NCBI RefSeq assembly: GCF_048984525.1 | Contig: NZ_JBMGJC010000003.1 | Location: 62,001 to 126,000, forward strand | Length of the DNA stretch: 64,000 nt | Direction of reading: 5' to 3' | Source: Syntrophopropionicum propionicicum_A | GTDB taxonomy: Bacteria; Bacillota; Desulfotomaculia; Desulfotomaculales; Pelotomaculaceae | Part shown: piece after piece, positions 42,516-51,014 of the stretch | Numbering within the stretch: position 1 is the stretch's first letter | How the letters are laid out: the number at the start of each line of letters is the position of its first letter | Position numbers and translations under genes: made by a program | The notes under the pieces: generated by a model | What the model was told of the DNA's origin: nothing | Databases searched by the model: none | Seen by the model: only the letters and a program-made list of their open reading frames with translations

Positions 42516-43412
42516 TTGAAGCATGTGGTAAGTGTAAGCCTGGGAGCGCCCCGGCGTGATTATGAAACTGAAATCACGACTCCCCTCTGCCGCGTGTCCG
42601 TCAGGCGGGTCGGCGCCGGTGGAGACCTGGACCGGGCGGCATCATTATTAAAAAAGCTTGACGGAAGGGTGGACGCCCTGGGCATGGGCGGGATCAACCT
42701 TAACCTGCGGGCGGGAGCAAGGCGATACACGATGCCGCAGGGGGCAAGACTGGCCGCGCAGGTTAAAAACACACCTCTTGTTGACGGCGGGGGCATCAAG
42801 GACACTGTTGAGGGAGATATGGTCTCATTTATCAGGGATAAGGCGGGCTGGCCGCGGCGGGGCCAGGTTGTTTTAATAGTATCCGCCCTGGACCGTTACG
42901 CCCTGGCCTCCTCCCTGGAACGGGCCGGCTGCCGCCTGATTATCGGGGACGCCATGTTCGCCCTGGGGCTGCCGCTTCCCTTTTATTCACTGGCGGCTTT
43001 CAGGTCGGCAGCGTTTGCCGGGATGCCGCTGCTGAGAAGGCTGCCCGTAAGTTTTCTCTACCCGCTGGGGGATAAGCAGGAAAAGATTAAACCCCGCTAT
43101 GAACGATACTACAGCCAGGCCGATATTATTGCCGGGGACTTTCATTTTTTGCGGCGCCACATGCCGGCGGACCTGGGCGGCAAGGATATAATCACCAGTA
43201 CGGTGTCTGTGGAGGACGTCCGGGTTTTAAAGGAAAGGGGAGTAAGGTGGCTGGCCACGGCAAGCCCGTCTTTTCATGGACGCTCACTGGGCGCGAATGT
43301 TTTAGAGGCTCTATGCGCCGCTCTCCTGGATAAAGGAGAGCCTTCCCCCGCTCTATATCCCGGTTTGTTCGCACAGCTCGGCTGGGAACCCCGCCTGGAA
43401 AGGCTCAATTGA
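42516..43412 (+). CDS. Conserved protein, often annotated quinate 5-dehydrogenase
   Basis: The 298-residue protein begins MKHVVSVSLGAPRRDYETEI and has a GMGGINLNL stretch, RRGQVVLIVSALDRYALASS and IIGDAMFALGLPLPFYSLAA. From memory, this family in Peptococcaceae carries the name quinate 5-dehydrogenase, but I see no clear Rossmann GxGxxG motif, so the enzyme name should be treated with caution. The start is a TTG at 42516 with SD GGGGAG. It lies 111 bp after the glucan enzyme. Its stop codon is overlapped by a heptamer array (43411-43434). Confidence 0.6.
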   Translation: MKHVVSVSLGAPRRDYETEITTPLCRVSVRRVGAGGDLDRAASLLKKLDGRVDALGMGGINLNLRAGARRYTMPQGARLAAQVKNTPLVDGGGIKDTVEGDMVSFIRDKAGWPRRGQVVLIVSALDRYALASSLERAGCRLIIGDAMFALGLPLPFYSLAAFRSAAFAGMPLLRRLPVSFLYPLGDKQEKIKPRYERYYSQADIIAGDFHFLRRHMPADLGGKDIITSTVSVEDVRVLKERGVRWLATASPSFHGRSLGANVLEALCAALLDKGEPSPALYPGLFAQLGWEPRLERLN

Positions 43413-43434
43413 GACGTGGGATGTGGGACGAGAC
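43411..43434. repeat. GAGACGT heptamer array abutting a stop codon
   Basis: Consecutive heptamers GAGACGT, GGGATGT, GGGACGA and GAC begin inside the TGA of the preceding gene (43410-43412). The same heptamer family occurs at 51015-51124. Confidence 0.6.
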
Positions 43435-43446
43435 AAAAATATATTT

Positions 43447-43570
43447 CACATGATTTACAAGATTATCAGGATTTACAAGATTTAAGGATTTTTATAAGTT
43501 AATATAATATATTTTCTTTGCTCTTAAAATTCTGTTAATCAATTTAATCATGTCAATCCGGTGAAATTGT
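43447..43570. repeat. Inverted pair of 'CACAGGATTAACAGG' family elements
   Basis: The left arm (43447-43497) has TTTCACATGATTTACAAG and TTATCAGGATTTACAAG. The right arm (43527-43570), read on the minus strand, has TTTCACCGGATTGACATG and ATTAAATTGATTAACAG. The arms share TTTCAC-NNGATTNACANGATTA, so the element is an imperfect inverted repeat with an AT-rich centre of about 30 bases. Confidence 0.6.
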
Positions 43571-43602
43571 TTATTTTGTACTATTAAAGCAACTGCGTAT
43601 GC

Positions 43603-44427
43603 GTGAGGGGTGCTGACAAGACTTTGATACCTGTAGACAACCACCTGCACACCAGGCTTTGCGGACATGCGACGGGAGATGCCGGTGAGTACCTGGACTC
43701 GGCTGCAAATCTCGGGATAAGAGAAGCAGGCTTTTGTGACCATTTACCCCTGTATTTTTTGTCCCCGGACAAAATGATACCAAATTACGCCATGGATGAA
43801 AGCGATCTTCCCGGTTATGTAAGTATGGTTAAAAATCTGGCCTTGCATACTCCGGTAGAGGTAAAACTGGGAATTGAGGCTGACTTTGTGCCCGGGCATG
43901 AAAAAAAGCTGGAAGCCCTCCTTGCTTCTTACAGGTTTGATTTCATCACGGGCTCTGTCCATTTTATAGACGGCTGGGGATTTGACAACCCGGCCGAGCT
44001 GGCTGAGTACGGCCGGAGAGACATCAACACGGTCTACGAGCAGTATTTCGGCCTGGTACAGCAGGCGGCGTTGACCGGACTATTCGACGTTATGGCCCAC
44101 CCCGACCTGGTAAAGAAATTTAATTTTCGCCCCACCCGGGACCTCAGGCCGCTCTATGAGGAAACCGCGCGTGTTTTTAAAAGCACGGGGGTATGCGTGG
44201 AAGTGAATTCAGCCGGGTTAAGGTACCCGGCGAAAGAAATATATCCGGGGCCTGGACTGTTGGAAATTTTTTTAAAAAACGGGATCCCTGTAACAGTGGG
44301 GTCCGATGCGCACCGCCCGGAAGATGTCGGCTCGGGTTTGCCGGAAGCCATAGCGCTTATTAAAAACATTGGTTACAGGGAAGTTGCCACGTTCAGAGGC
44401 AGGCAAATAAAATTTGTGGATATTTAG
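43603..44427 (+). CDS. PHP-domain phosphoesterase, histidinol-phosphatase type
   Basis: The roughly 270-residue protein has PHP metal motifs: DNHLHTRLCGHA, GFCDHLPLY, LGIEADFVPGHEK, GSVHFIDGWGF, DVMAHPDLVKKF and VGSDAHRPEDVG. This pattern matches HisK/HisJ histidinol phosphatase, which removes phosphate from L-histidinol phosphate. No other his gene is nearby, so another phosphate ester is possible. The start is unclear: GTG at 43603 has no SD, while TTG at 43624 lies about 11 bases after GAGGGGTG. It is preceded by the repeat-filled gap. Confidence 0.85.
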   Translation: MRGADKTLIPVDNHLHTRLCGHATGDAGEYLDSAANLGIREAGFCDHLPLYFLSPDKMIPNYAMDESDLPGYVSMVKNLALHTPVEVKLGIEADFVPGHEKKLEALLASYRFDFITGSVHFIDGWGFDNPAELAEYGRRDINTVYEQYFGLVQQAALTGLFDVMAHPDLVKKFNFRPTRDLRPLYEETARVFKSTGVCVEVNSAGLRYPAKEIYPGPGLLEIFLKNGIPVTVGSDAHRPEDVGSGLPEAIALIKNIGYREVATFRGRQIKFVDI

Positions 44428-44501
44428 CAAGCATCCCGGCAGGAAAAATTTAACAATTAGCAGAAATACTATGTATCATAGATTACTGCGGGGGCTGCCT
44501 T

Positions 44502-44810
44502 GTGGAAATGATGGCCGTAGGTCTCTTTTTATTTGCTTTTGTCATGCTGTTATTGTGCCTGTACTTGTCGGTCTGGGCAGTTCCGGCGGCGCCGGGAAAG
44601 CATGTATTCAACGCTGCTGACAGCAGTGTGAAGGAAGAGCAAAAGTTTATTGTTGTAAAATTACCGGAGTCATGCAAGGTCCCCGAAGATTACACCCTGG
44701 ATTTAAAAATAACTTTACACAAGGGCAAGGATGCAGGAGGCGGCGCAAAATCAGATTTATACGGGCGCTGGTATAAAAACAGGCATCATAAGCTAGATGA
44801 ATACATGTAA
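44502..44810 (+). CDS. Hypothetical protein with one N-terminal TM segment
   Basis: A 102-residue protein with a hydrophobic N-terminal segment (VGLFLFAFVMLLLCLYLSVW) then a soluble charged part (VKLPESCKVPEDYTLDLKIT) ending in GRWYKNRHHKLDEYM. It is a membrane-anchored or secreted small protein of unknown function. GTG at 44502 with SD GGGGG, or ATG at 44508. No family recognised. Confidence 0.55.
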   Translation: MEMMAVGLFLFAFVMLLLCLYLSVWAVPAAPGKHVFNAADSSVKEEQKFIVVKLPESCKVPEDYTLDLKITLHKGKDAGGGAKSDLYGRWYKNRHHKLDEYM

Positions 44811-44915
44811 AAGGTGACTGCTTTCGCCGTTGTTAGTGTTTTATATTGTTTTTCTGATGCGGCATGAAAAAATATTGTAGTATGAAAGGAAATTCAATAA
44901 AGTGTTTAAATATCA

Positions 44916-44939
44916 GGGAGACCTTTCTCTCTTTTTTTT
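44916..44939 (+). terminator. Terminator before the dcw cluster
   Basis: GGGAGA (44916-44921), loop CCTT, TCTCTC (44926-44931, one G-U pair), then eight T. Short stem but a strong T-run. Confidence 0.6.
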
Positions 44940-45119
44940 ATTATTTTTAAAAATTTCATATTAAATATTTATTCAATATATCCGAATAATTATCGATACA
45001 AATACCATATATAGTAGTATTGAATAAATGAGCAAAGTTTTCCTAAATCAATTTCCAATTGAGGGGAAATTTTTTTATTTTTTTATTCCCAGACAGGGAT
45101 TTTTATTATATTATAGTAT

Positions 45120-45145
45120 AAGTGGTGGAAAGTGGTACTAAGTGG
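45120..45145 (+). promoter_or_regulatory. MraZ-binding repeats (operator of the dcw cluster)
   Basis: AAGTGG occurs at 45120, 45130 and 45140, an exact 10-bp spacing. MraZ is known to bind three or four direct repeats of this type upstream of its own gene. The array ends 29 bases before the mraZ ATG and just after the -10-like TATAGT, so autoregulation by promoter occlusion is likely. Confidence 0.75.
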
Positions 45146-45174
45146 AGGATTATCCATTACGGAGCTGCCTGAAT

Positions 45175-45612
45175 ATGTTCATGAGCGAATACCAGCACAA
45201 TATAGACGCCAAAGGCAGGCTTTTTATACCCGCCCGCTTCCGAGAAGGCCTGGGGGACTCTTTTATTATAACAAAGGGTCTTGACGGCTGTCTTTTTGTT
45301 TACACGCGCGACGAATGGGACGCGCTGGAACAGAAGCTGAAGTCCTTGCCCTTTACCAGGGGCGATGCCCGGGCCTTCGTTCGGTTTTTTTTCTCAGGCG
45401 CGGCCATATGTGAAGTAGATAAACAGGGAAGAATACTGATCCCCGGCAACCTGCGTGAATACGCCGGGCTGGAGAAGGATGTCGTCGTTATCGGCGTCTC
45501 CACCAGGGTGGAAATCTGGGCGAAGGAACAGTGGGAACAGTATAGTGCGCGGGCGGCGGCATCATACGAGGAAATAGCTGAAAAATTAATAGACTCTAAT
45601 ATTAGTTTATAA
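45175..45612 (+). CDS. mraZ: Transcriptional regulator MraZ
   Basis: The 145-residue protein has two SpoVT/AbrB-like repeats: MFMSEYQHNIDAKGRLFIPA with RFREGL, and FFSGAAICEVDKQGRILIPG with NLREYAGL. MraZ binds direct repeats upstream of the dcw operon and represses or tunes it. The start is ATG at 45175, since the family begins MFM(G/S)EYQH; the longer frame from the GTG at 45142 begins inside the operator. SD GGAG, 10-base spacing. First gene of the dcw cluster. Confidence 0.95.
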   Translation: MFMSEYQHNIDAKGRLFIPARFREGLGDSFIITKGLDGCLFVYTRDEWDALEQKLKSLPFTRGDARAFVRFFFSGAAICEVDKQGRILIPGNLREYAGLEKDVVVIGVSTRVEIWAKEQWEQYSARAAASYEEIAEKLIDSNISL

Positions 45613-45657
45613 CCGCCGGCAAACAGGAAGAATAATAGGACCGGTGTAAAATTAAAA

Positions 45658-46623
45658 GTGCGGCGAGGTCGGTTTAAAATAAAATATTTTCACCAACCAG
45701 TAATGCTGGAGGAAGTTATAGAAGGTCTTAATGTGAGGCCGGGAGGCGTCTATGTGGACTGCACCCTTGGCGGCGCCGGCCACAGCGAAGCGATATTAAA
45801 GATTATTAACGAAAGCGTCACCGGCGGGCAACTGGTGGCATTGGACCAGGACCCGGCGGCGATCAGCGCGGCTGAAAAAAGACTGGCTCCTTATAAGGAC
45901 CGGGTTCTTCTGGTAAAGGCAAATTTTGCGACAGTGGCTGATGTTTTGAATGAGCTGGGGATCGAAGAAGTTGACGGGTTCCTATTTGACCTGGGCACCT
46001 CTTCGCACCAGCTGGACAACCCCGCCAGAGGGTTCAGTTACCAGCATGACGCTCCCCTTGATATGAGGATGGACCCCGGGCAGCCATTAACCGCCGGAGA
46101 TCTCGTCAACAGCCTGTCAGAGGAAGAACTGGCTGATATCATAAAAGATTACGGGGAAGAACGGTGGGCTTCCAGGATAGCTTCTTTTATCCGTGCGGAG
46201 AGAAAGGTGCAACCTATTGAAACGACCGGGCAACTGGTAGAAATTATTAAAAAGGCTATTCCCGCCAGTGCCAGGCGCCAGGGGCCTCACCCGGCCAAAA
46301 GGACCTTTCAGGCCCTTAGGATAGCGGTTAACAGGGAACTGGAGATACTGGAGTCCGCGGTTAGTTCCGCGGTGCAGGCTCTCCGCCCGGGCGGCAGGAT
46401 CTGTGTCATCACTTTTCATTCTTTAGAAGACCGGATTATTAAAGATCTATACCGCCGCCTGGCATCACCATGCAAATGTCCCAGGGAATTTCCCGTGTGT
46501 GTTTGCGGCGGCAGGAAGACTCTGCGGATTATCACATCCAGGCCTGTTGTCCCGTCAAAAGAGGAATTGGAAAGCAACCCAAGAGCAAGAAGCGCCAAAC
46601 TGAGGGTAGCGGAAAAGGTTTAA
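45658..46623 (+). CDS. rsmH: 16S rRNA m4C1402 methyltransferase RsmH (MraW)
   Basis: The 321-residue protein has the RsmH landmarks FHQPVMLEEVIEGL, DCTLGGAGHSEAIL (SAM motif I), ALDQDPAAI, FDLGTSSHQLDNPARGFSY, FQALRIAVNREL and FHSLEDRIIK. It N4-methylates C1402 in the ribosomal P site. The GTG at 45658 is the only in-frame start upstream of the conserved HQPVM; its SD is poor (AGGA 17 bases upstream). Second gene of the cluster. Confidence 0.95.
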   Translation: MRRGRFKIKYFHQPVMLEEVIEGLNVRPGGVYVDCTLGGAGHSEAILKIINESVTGGQLVALDQDPAAISAAEKRLAPYKDRVLLVKANFATVADVLNELGIEEVDGFLFDLGTSSHQLDNPARGFSYQHDAPLDMRMDPGQPLTAGDLVNSLSEEELADIIKDYGEERWASRIASFIRAERKVQPIETTGQLVEIIKKAIPASARRQGPHPAKRTFQALRIAVNRELEILESAVSSAVQALRPGGRICVITFHSLEDRIIKDLYRRLASPCKCPREFPVCVCGGRKTLRIITSRPVVPSKEELESNPRARSAKLRVAEKV

Positions 46624-46713
46624 GCCACGTTTTGATACACAAGCGTATGGAGTAACAAGATGGCATATCCTTCCTTGAGAGGGAGTTCTATTCCATTTAG
46701 GGGTTGAATAATA

Positions 46714-47364
46714 TTGATAGTAGCTCAGGAGAAGACAGGCTACTTCAGGTTGTCCGAAGACGCGCCGCGGCCAAAAAAATTTTCATGGGGGAAAAAATCA
46801 TTTCCCAAAAACCACAGGCTGGTGCTGATAGGTCTAGTCCTGGCAGGTTTTTTGGTGGGCGTGTCGATTACTGTATACTGTTCCCAGATTATTACGCTGG
46901 GTTACCAGATTACCAGCCTGGAAAAAGAACTTGCTCTTTTGCGTATCGAAAACCACAGCCTGGATGAAGAAATACACCAGATGACTTCGCTGGAACGGGT
47001 GGAGTTCCTGGCTGTAAACAAACTGGGCATGGTCAGGCCGGATGAAAACAATATACTTGTCGTGACTGTGGCCGGTAAAAACCAGCCGGCAGGGACACCT
47101 GGCCCCGCTGTGGATGAGGGACAGGATGACGGGATTGCACTTGCCGGAAAAGAAAAGAGCCGTCTGATCAGAGCTTTTGACGAACTGGTTAACAAGTTGG
47201 GAAATACAATACGGCCTGAGCAAAGAATGGGATTTGAACCTGCGGAGGGGAAAGATGCAGACAACACCAATCCTGGTTCGCAAAAGAATAACCTGGGTTT
47301 TGATAATAGCTGTGGTGGTGTTTTCAGGCCTGATCCTGCGCCTGGGCTGGCTTCAGCTTGTTGA
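46714..47364 (+). CDS. ftsL: Cell division protein FtsL-like, with extended C-terminus
   Basis: A cytoplasmic N-terminal part is followed by one TM segment (LVLIGLVLAGFLVGVSITVY) and a leucine-zipper coiled coil (ITSLEKELALLRIENHSLDE, then EEIHQMTSLERVEFLAVN), the FtsL/DivIC layout. It bridges FtsQ and FtsB/FtsW-FtsI at the septum. At 216 residues it is longer than usual. The last 36 residues (from about GKDADNTNPGSQ) are read from the 5' end of ftsI in another frame, a 110-bp overlap. TTG start at 46714 behind AGGGG. Confidence 0.85.
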   Translation: MIVAQEKTGYFRLSEDAPRPKKFSWGKKSFPKNHRLVLIGLVLAGFLVGVSITVYCSQIITLGYQITSLEKELALLRIENHSLDEEIHQMTSLERVEFLAVNKLGMVRPDENNILVVTVAGKNQPAGTPGPAVDEGQDDGIALAGKEKSRLIRAFDELVNKLGNTIRPEQRMGFEPAEGKDADNTNPGSQKNNLGFDNSCGGVFRPDPAPGLASAC

Positions 47365-49387
47365 AGGGGACAGGCTGAGAGACGAAGCCCTGGAAGTCAG
47401 GATGAGAGATGTACCAGTCGAGGCGAAGCGGGGTACTATTTATGACCGCAACGGCAACGAGCTGGTAACCAGCGTAAGTGTCGATTCAGCTTACGCTTTT
47501 CCGCCTCAAATCGAGGATAAGCGCGGTGCGGCCGACAAGATAGCCCTGGCCCTGGGGATGGATAATGAGGAAGTATACAAGAAGCTGACAGATAACGTCG
47601 GCTTTGTCTGGCTTAAAAGGCGGATTGACTTTGATTCTGCCCAGAGACTGAAATCTCTGGAGATAAACGGAGTTGAACTGGTAGAAGAAAGCAGGCGTTT
47701 TTATCACCAGGAAAGCCTTGCCGCGCATGTGCTTGGTTTCTCTGGTGACGACAACCAGGGCCTGACCGGTGTTGAAAGCGTCTATGACAAGGAATTAAGG
47801 GGTGTCCCGGGGCGTATTGTAATTGAAAAAGACGCCGTGGGTAGAAACATACCCGAAGCCCTCCATAAATTAATCCCTCCTGAACCAGGTCATAATCTCG
47901 TCCTTACCATCGACCAGACCATACAGTTTTTTGTAGAAAGAGAATTGGATAAGATTGTAGAGGCCCACAAACCCAAGCTTGCCGTGATTATTGTTATGGA
48001 TCCAAAGACCGGTGAGGTCCTGGCTATGGGCAACCGTCCCACATATAACCCGGGTGACTGGAGAAAATCCCCCCAATCGGTATGGGACCACAACCCGAGT
48101 ATCTGGTATAATTATGAGCCGGGATCCACCTATAAGATAATAACAGCCGCGGCCGCCCTGGAAGAGGGGGCGGTCAGGACCGGCGATGCTTTCTACGACC
48201 CCGGTTATATAAAGGTTGCTGACCGGACCATCAGGTGCTGGTATGACGGGGGGCATGGCTCACAAACATTTGAGGAGGTTGCCCAGAACTCCTGCAACCC
48301 CGGTTTTATAACTGTCGGCCTGAGGTTGGGCAAGGACAGGTTTTACAAATATATAAACGCTTTCGGTTTCGGACAAAAGACCGGGATAAACCTGCCGGGT
48401 GAAGAGGTCGGCATCCAAATACCCCAAAATGATGCCACTGAGCTGAATATTGCAACCATGTCCATCGGCCAGTCTATCGCGGTCACACCGCTGCAGCTGA
48501 TCACCGCCGCCTCGGCGGTAGCGAACGGGGGGGTTTTGTTAAAACCCACGCTGGTCAAGGCGGTAACCGACGCCAACGGGCAGGTGGTCAGGGAGTATAA
48601 ACCAGAGGCGGTACGCCAGGTTATATCCAAGAACACGTCTCAAACCCTGATGAGGTTGCTGACCAATGTAGTGTCCAAGGGGACCGGGAGAAATGCTTTT
48701 GTGGATGGTTACGGGGCGGCCGGCAAGACCGGGACGGCCCAGGTGGTTGAGTCGGGAGGTTATGCCGACGGTAAATATGTCGCGTCTTTTGCCGGTTTTG
48801 CCCCGGCCGAAGACCCGCAGATCGCTGTGCTGGTAATGGTGGCGGAGCCAACCGGAGCGATGTATTTCGGCAGCCAGGTGGCGGCGCCCGCTTTTAAAGC
48901 TATAGCCATGGACACTCTTCGCTATATGAGGGTGCCGGAAAGGCCGGGCGTGGAAAAACCTAAACTGCCTTATGTTTTTGAAGAACCGATTGAAAAGCTG
49001 AATATGCCGAACGTTGTCAATTACCCGGTGGAAGAGGCCAAGAAGCATCTTACCAATGCCGGTTTTGTGGTGCAGACCAGGGGCGAGGGGGAAATCGTAT
49101 ACAAACAGACGCCGCAGGGCGGTGTGGAAGTCTCAGGCGGCGCCACGGTTATTCTGGAGCTGCAGCCGTACGACATAGGCTCCGTGGAAGAAATTACCGT
49201 CCCTGACCTGACCGGTCTGTCCATAAAGGAGGCGGGGGGTATCCTGGAAAAACTCGGCCTTTACCTCAACCCGGCAGGCACGGGTTTCGCTGTGGGCCAG
49301 CAGGAAAAGCCGGGCACAAAGGTAAGAAGAGGGACTACTATTAATGTCGAGTTTCAGCCCCCGTCAATAAAAGTGCTGCTTGATTGA
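47255..49387 (+). CDS. ftsI: Class B penicillin-binding protein with two PASTA domains (FtsI/PbpB type)
   Basis: The 710-residue protein has an N-terminal TM anchor (WVLIIAVVVFSGLILRLGWL), a PBP dimerisation domain (GTIYDRNGNELVTSVSV) and a transpeptidase with GSTYKI (S-x-x-K), NSCNPGF (SxN) and GKTGTAQ. Two C-terminal PASTA domains follow (MPNVVNYPVEEAKKHL; VPDLTGLSIKEAGGILEKL). It crosslinks septal peptidoglycan with FtsW. Two PASTA repeats suggest PbpB rather than SpoVD, which has one. The start is ATG at 47255 with SD GGAGGGG; the frame opens earlier at 47177. Overlaps ftsL by 110 bp. Confidence 0.93.
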   Translation: MQTTPILVRKRITWVLIIAVVVFSGLILRLGWLQLVEGDRLRDEALEVRMRDVPVEAKRGTIYDRNGNELVTSVSVDSAYAFPPQIEDKRGAADKIALALGMDNEEVYKKLTDNVGFVWLKRRIDFDSAQRLKSLEINGVELVEESRRFYHQESLAAHVLGFSGDDNQGLTGVESVYDKELRGVPGRIVIEKDAVGRNIPEALHKLIPPEPGHNLVLTIDQTIQFFVERELDKIVEAHKPKLAVIIVMDPKTGEVLAMGNRPTYNPGDWRKSPQSVWDHNPSIWYNYEPGSTYKIITAAAALEEGAVRTGDAFYDPGYIKVADRTIRCWYDGGHGSQTFEEVAQNSCNPGFITVGLRLGKDRFYKYINAFGFGQKTGINLPGEEVGIQIPQNDATELNIATMSIGQSIAVTPLQLITAASAVANGGVLLKPTLVKAVTDANGQVVREYKPEAVRQVISKNTSQTLMRLLTNVVSKGTGRNAFVDGYGAAGKTGTAQVVESGGYADGKYVASFAGFAPAEDPQIAVLVMVAEPTGAMYFGSQVAAPAFKAIAMDTLRYMRVPERPGVEKPKLPYVFEEPIEKLNMPNVVNYPVEEAKKHLTNAGFVVQTRGEGEIVYKQTPQGGVEVSGGATVILELQPYDIGSVEEITVPDLTGLSIKEAGGILEKLGLYLNPAGTGFAVGQQEKPGTKVRRGTTINVEFQPPSIKVLLD

Positions 49388-49463
49388 CTGTTATAAATAG
49401 CTGTTGCTGGAAATACTATGAAAAGTTAATATAAAAAAGACCGCAAATCAGGAGGAAAAAATA

Positions 49464-50948
49464 TTGTATTTACGGGAAGTGCTTGAAGCGGTTAAAGTCC
49501 GTGCCGCAGCCGGCGATCCCGCTATGCTGATTAAGGGTATAGCATACGATTCGCGCCAGGTGGAGCCGGGTTTTTTGTTTGTAGCCATAGAGGGATTTAA
49601 GACAGACGGTCACGAATATATTAACGAGGCAATAAAGCGCGGCGCGGCGGCAGTAGTAATGCAGCGTGAGGTCAGCGTCCCGGCTGATACGGCGTGGGTG
49701 CTGACGGATAACACCAGGCAGGCGCTGGCGTTTATTTCCGCCCGCTTTTACGGCAGTCCGTCAGAAAAAATGAATATGATCGGGATCACAGGCACGAACG
49801 GCAAAACAACCACTTCCAACCTGGTGGCGGCTGTATTAAGCGCTTTCGGCCTGAAATGCGGCTTGATAGGAACCATCCACAACCGGATCGGTGACAGGAT
49901 ACTGCCGGTAAAACATACAACACCCGAATCACTGGACCTGCAACGACTCCTGGCCGGGATGCTCACCGAAGGTGTAAACGCGTGTGTTATGGAAGTTTCT
50001 TCGCATGCCCTGGCTCTGCACCGGGTCGATGGATGTGCGTTTGACGCCGCGGTATTCACCAACTTTACCCAGGATCACCTTGACTTTCATGAGAATATGG
50101 AGGATTACCTGGCAGCCAAGCTGCAGCTGTTCGGCAGTCCCGAAGCCAGCGCAAATAAAGGGGTAAGGTACGCTGTGGTAAACGCGGATGATAATCACGC
50201 GGCGGACTTTATAAAAGCTTCCAGCGGCAGGGTATATACTTACGGGGTGAACTCTCCCGCGGACGCGCGGGCGGAAAACATCGAAGTCAAAGCCGGAGGA
50301 GTCAGTTTCACCGTAGGGGGGAGATGGGGCCGCTGCCCTTTAAACCTTAAGATCACAGGCATGTTTAATGTTTATAACGCGCTCGCTGCCTTTACCACTA
50401 CAGCAGCCATGGGGGTGCCTGTTGAAGTCATAAAAAACGTTCTGGAAGATATTAAAGGCGTGCCGGGGCGGTTTGAACTGGTTGACGCCGGCCAGGATTT
50501 CACGGTGATTGTAGATTACGCGCATACACCCGACGGGCTTGAAAATATTTTAAAAACAGCCCGCCAGTTGACAGGGGCGCGTTTGATTACGATATTCGGC
50601 TGCGGCGGGGACCGTGACCGTAAAAAAAGGCCGCTGATGGGCGGGATTGCGGCCGGTTACAGCGATTATACGGTAATTACTTCAGACAACCCCCGTACCG
50701 AGGACCCTTTAAAAATAATTAATGAGGTTGAAGACGGGGTGAAACAGGAAGCCGGGAAAGACAGATATGCGGTCGTGCCTGACAGGCGGAAGGCCATCCG
50801 GGCGGCGGTTGGTATGGCGGGTCCCGGCGACGTGGTGGTTATAGCCGGTAAAGGGCATGAAGACTACCAGATTATCGGTACGGAGAAATTCCCATTCGAT
50901 GACCGCCTGGAGGCCGCGGCGGCACTGGAAGAATTGAAACTGAAATAA
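49464..50948 (+). CDS. murE: UDP-MurNAc-tripeptide synthetase, meso-DAP adding
   Basis: The 494-residue Mur ligase has an N-terminal substrate domain (IKGIAYDSRQVEPGFLFVAI), a central ATPase with GITGTNGKTTTSNLVA, and a C-terminal domain with the motif TSDNPRTEDP. The DNPR sequence is typical of enzymes that add meso-diaminopimelate rather than lysine. It adds the third residue to UDP-MurNAc-L-Ala-D-Glu. TTG start with AGGAGG. It ends the first half of the cluster; a 259-bp gap with a heptamer repeat follows before murF. Confidence 0.95.
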   Translation: MYLREVLEAVKVRAAAGDPAMLIKGIAYDSRQVEPGFLFVAIEGFKTDGHEYINEAIKRGAAAVVMQREVSVPADTAWVLTDNTRQALAFISARFYGSPSEKMNMIGITGTNGKTTTSNLVAAVLSAFGLKCGLIGTIHNRIGDRILPVKHTTPESLDLQRLLAGMLTEGVNACVMEVSSHALALHRVDGCAFDAAVFTNFTQDHLDFHENMEDYLAAKLQLFGSPEASANKGVRYAVVNADDNHAADFIKASSGRVYTYGVNSPADARAENIEVKAGGVSFTVGGRWGRCPLNLKITGMFNVYNALAAFTTTAAMGVPVEVIKNVLEDIKGVPGRFELVDAGQDFTVIVDYAHTPDGLENILKTARQLTGARLITIFGCGGDRDRKKRPLMGGIAAGYSDYTVITSDNPRTEDPLKIINEVEDGVKQEAGKDRYAVVPDRRKAIRAAVGMAGPGDVVVIAGKGHEDYQIIGTEKFPFDDRLEAAAALEELKLK

Positions 50949-51014
50949 CTCCTATATCAGCAGGCTTGCGTCTTGAAAAACATACAATGACAGCGGAATG
51001 GGGACACACCAAAT

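Larger units (their letters stand above)
44811..45174. other. 364-bp noncoding region upstream of mraZ
   Basis: This AT-rich gap separates the TM protein from the dcw cluster. It holds a likely terminator (44916-44939), an AT-rich stretch without convincing genes, a TATATT/TATAGT -10-like region (45107-45117) with no clear -35, and the MraZ box array (45120-45145). Confidence 0.6.
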
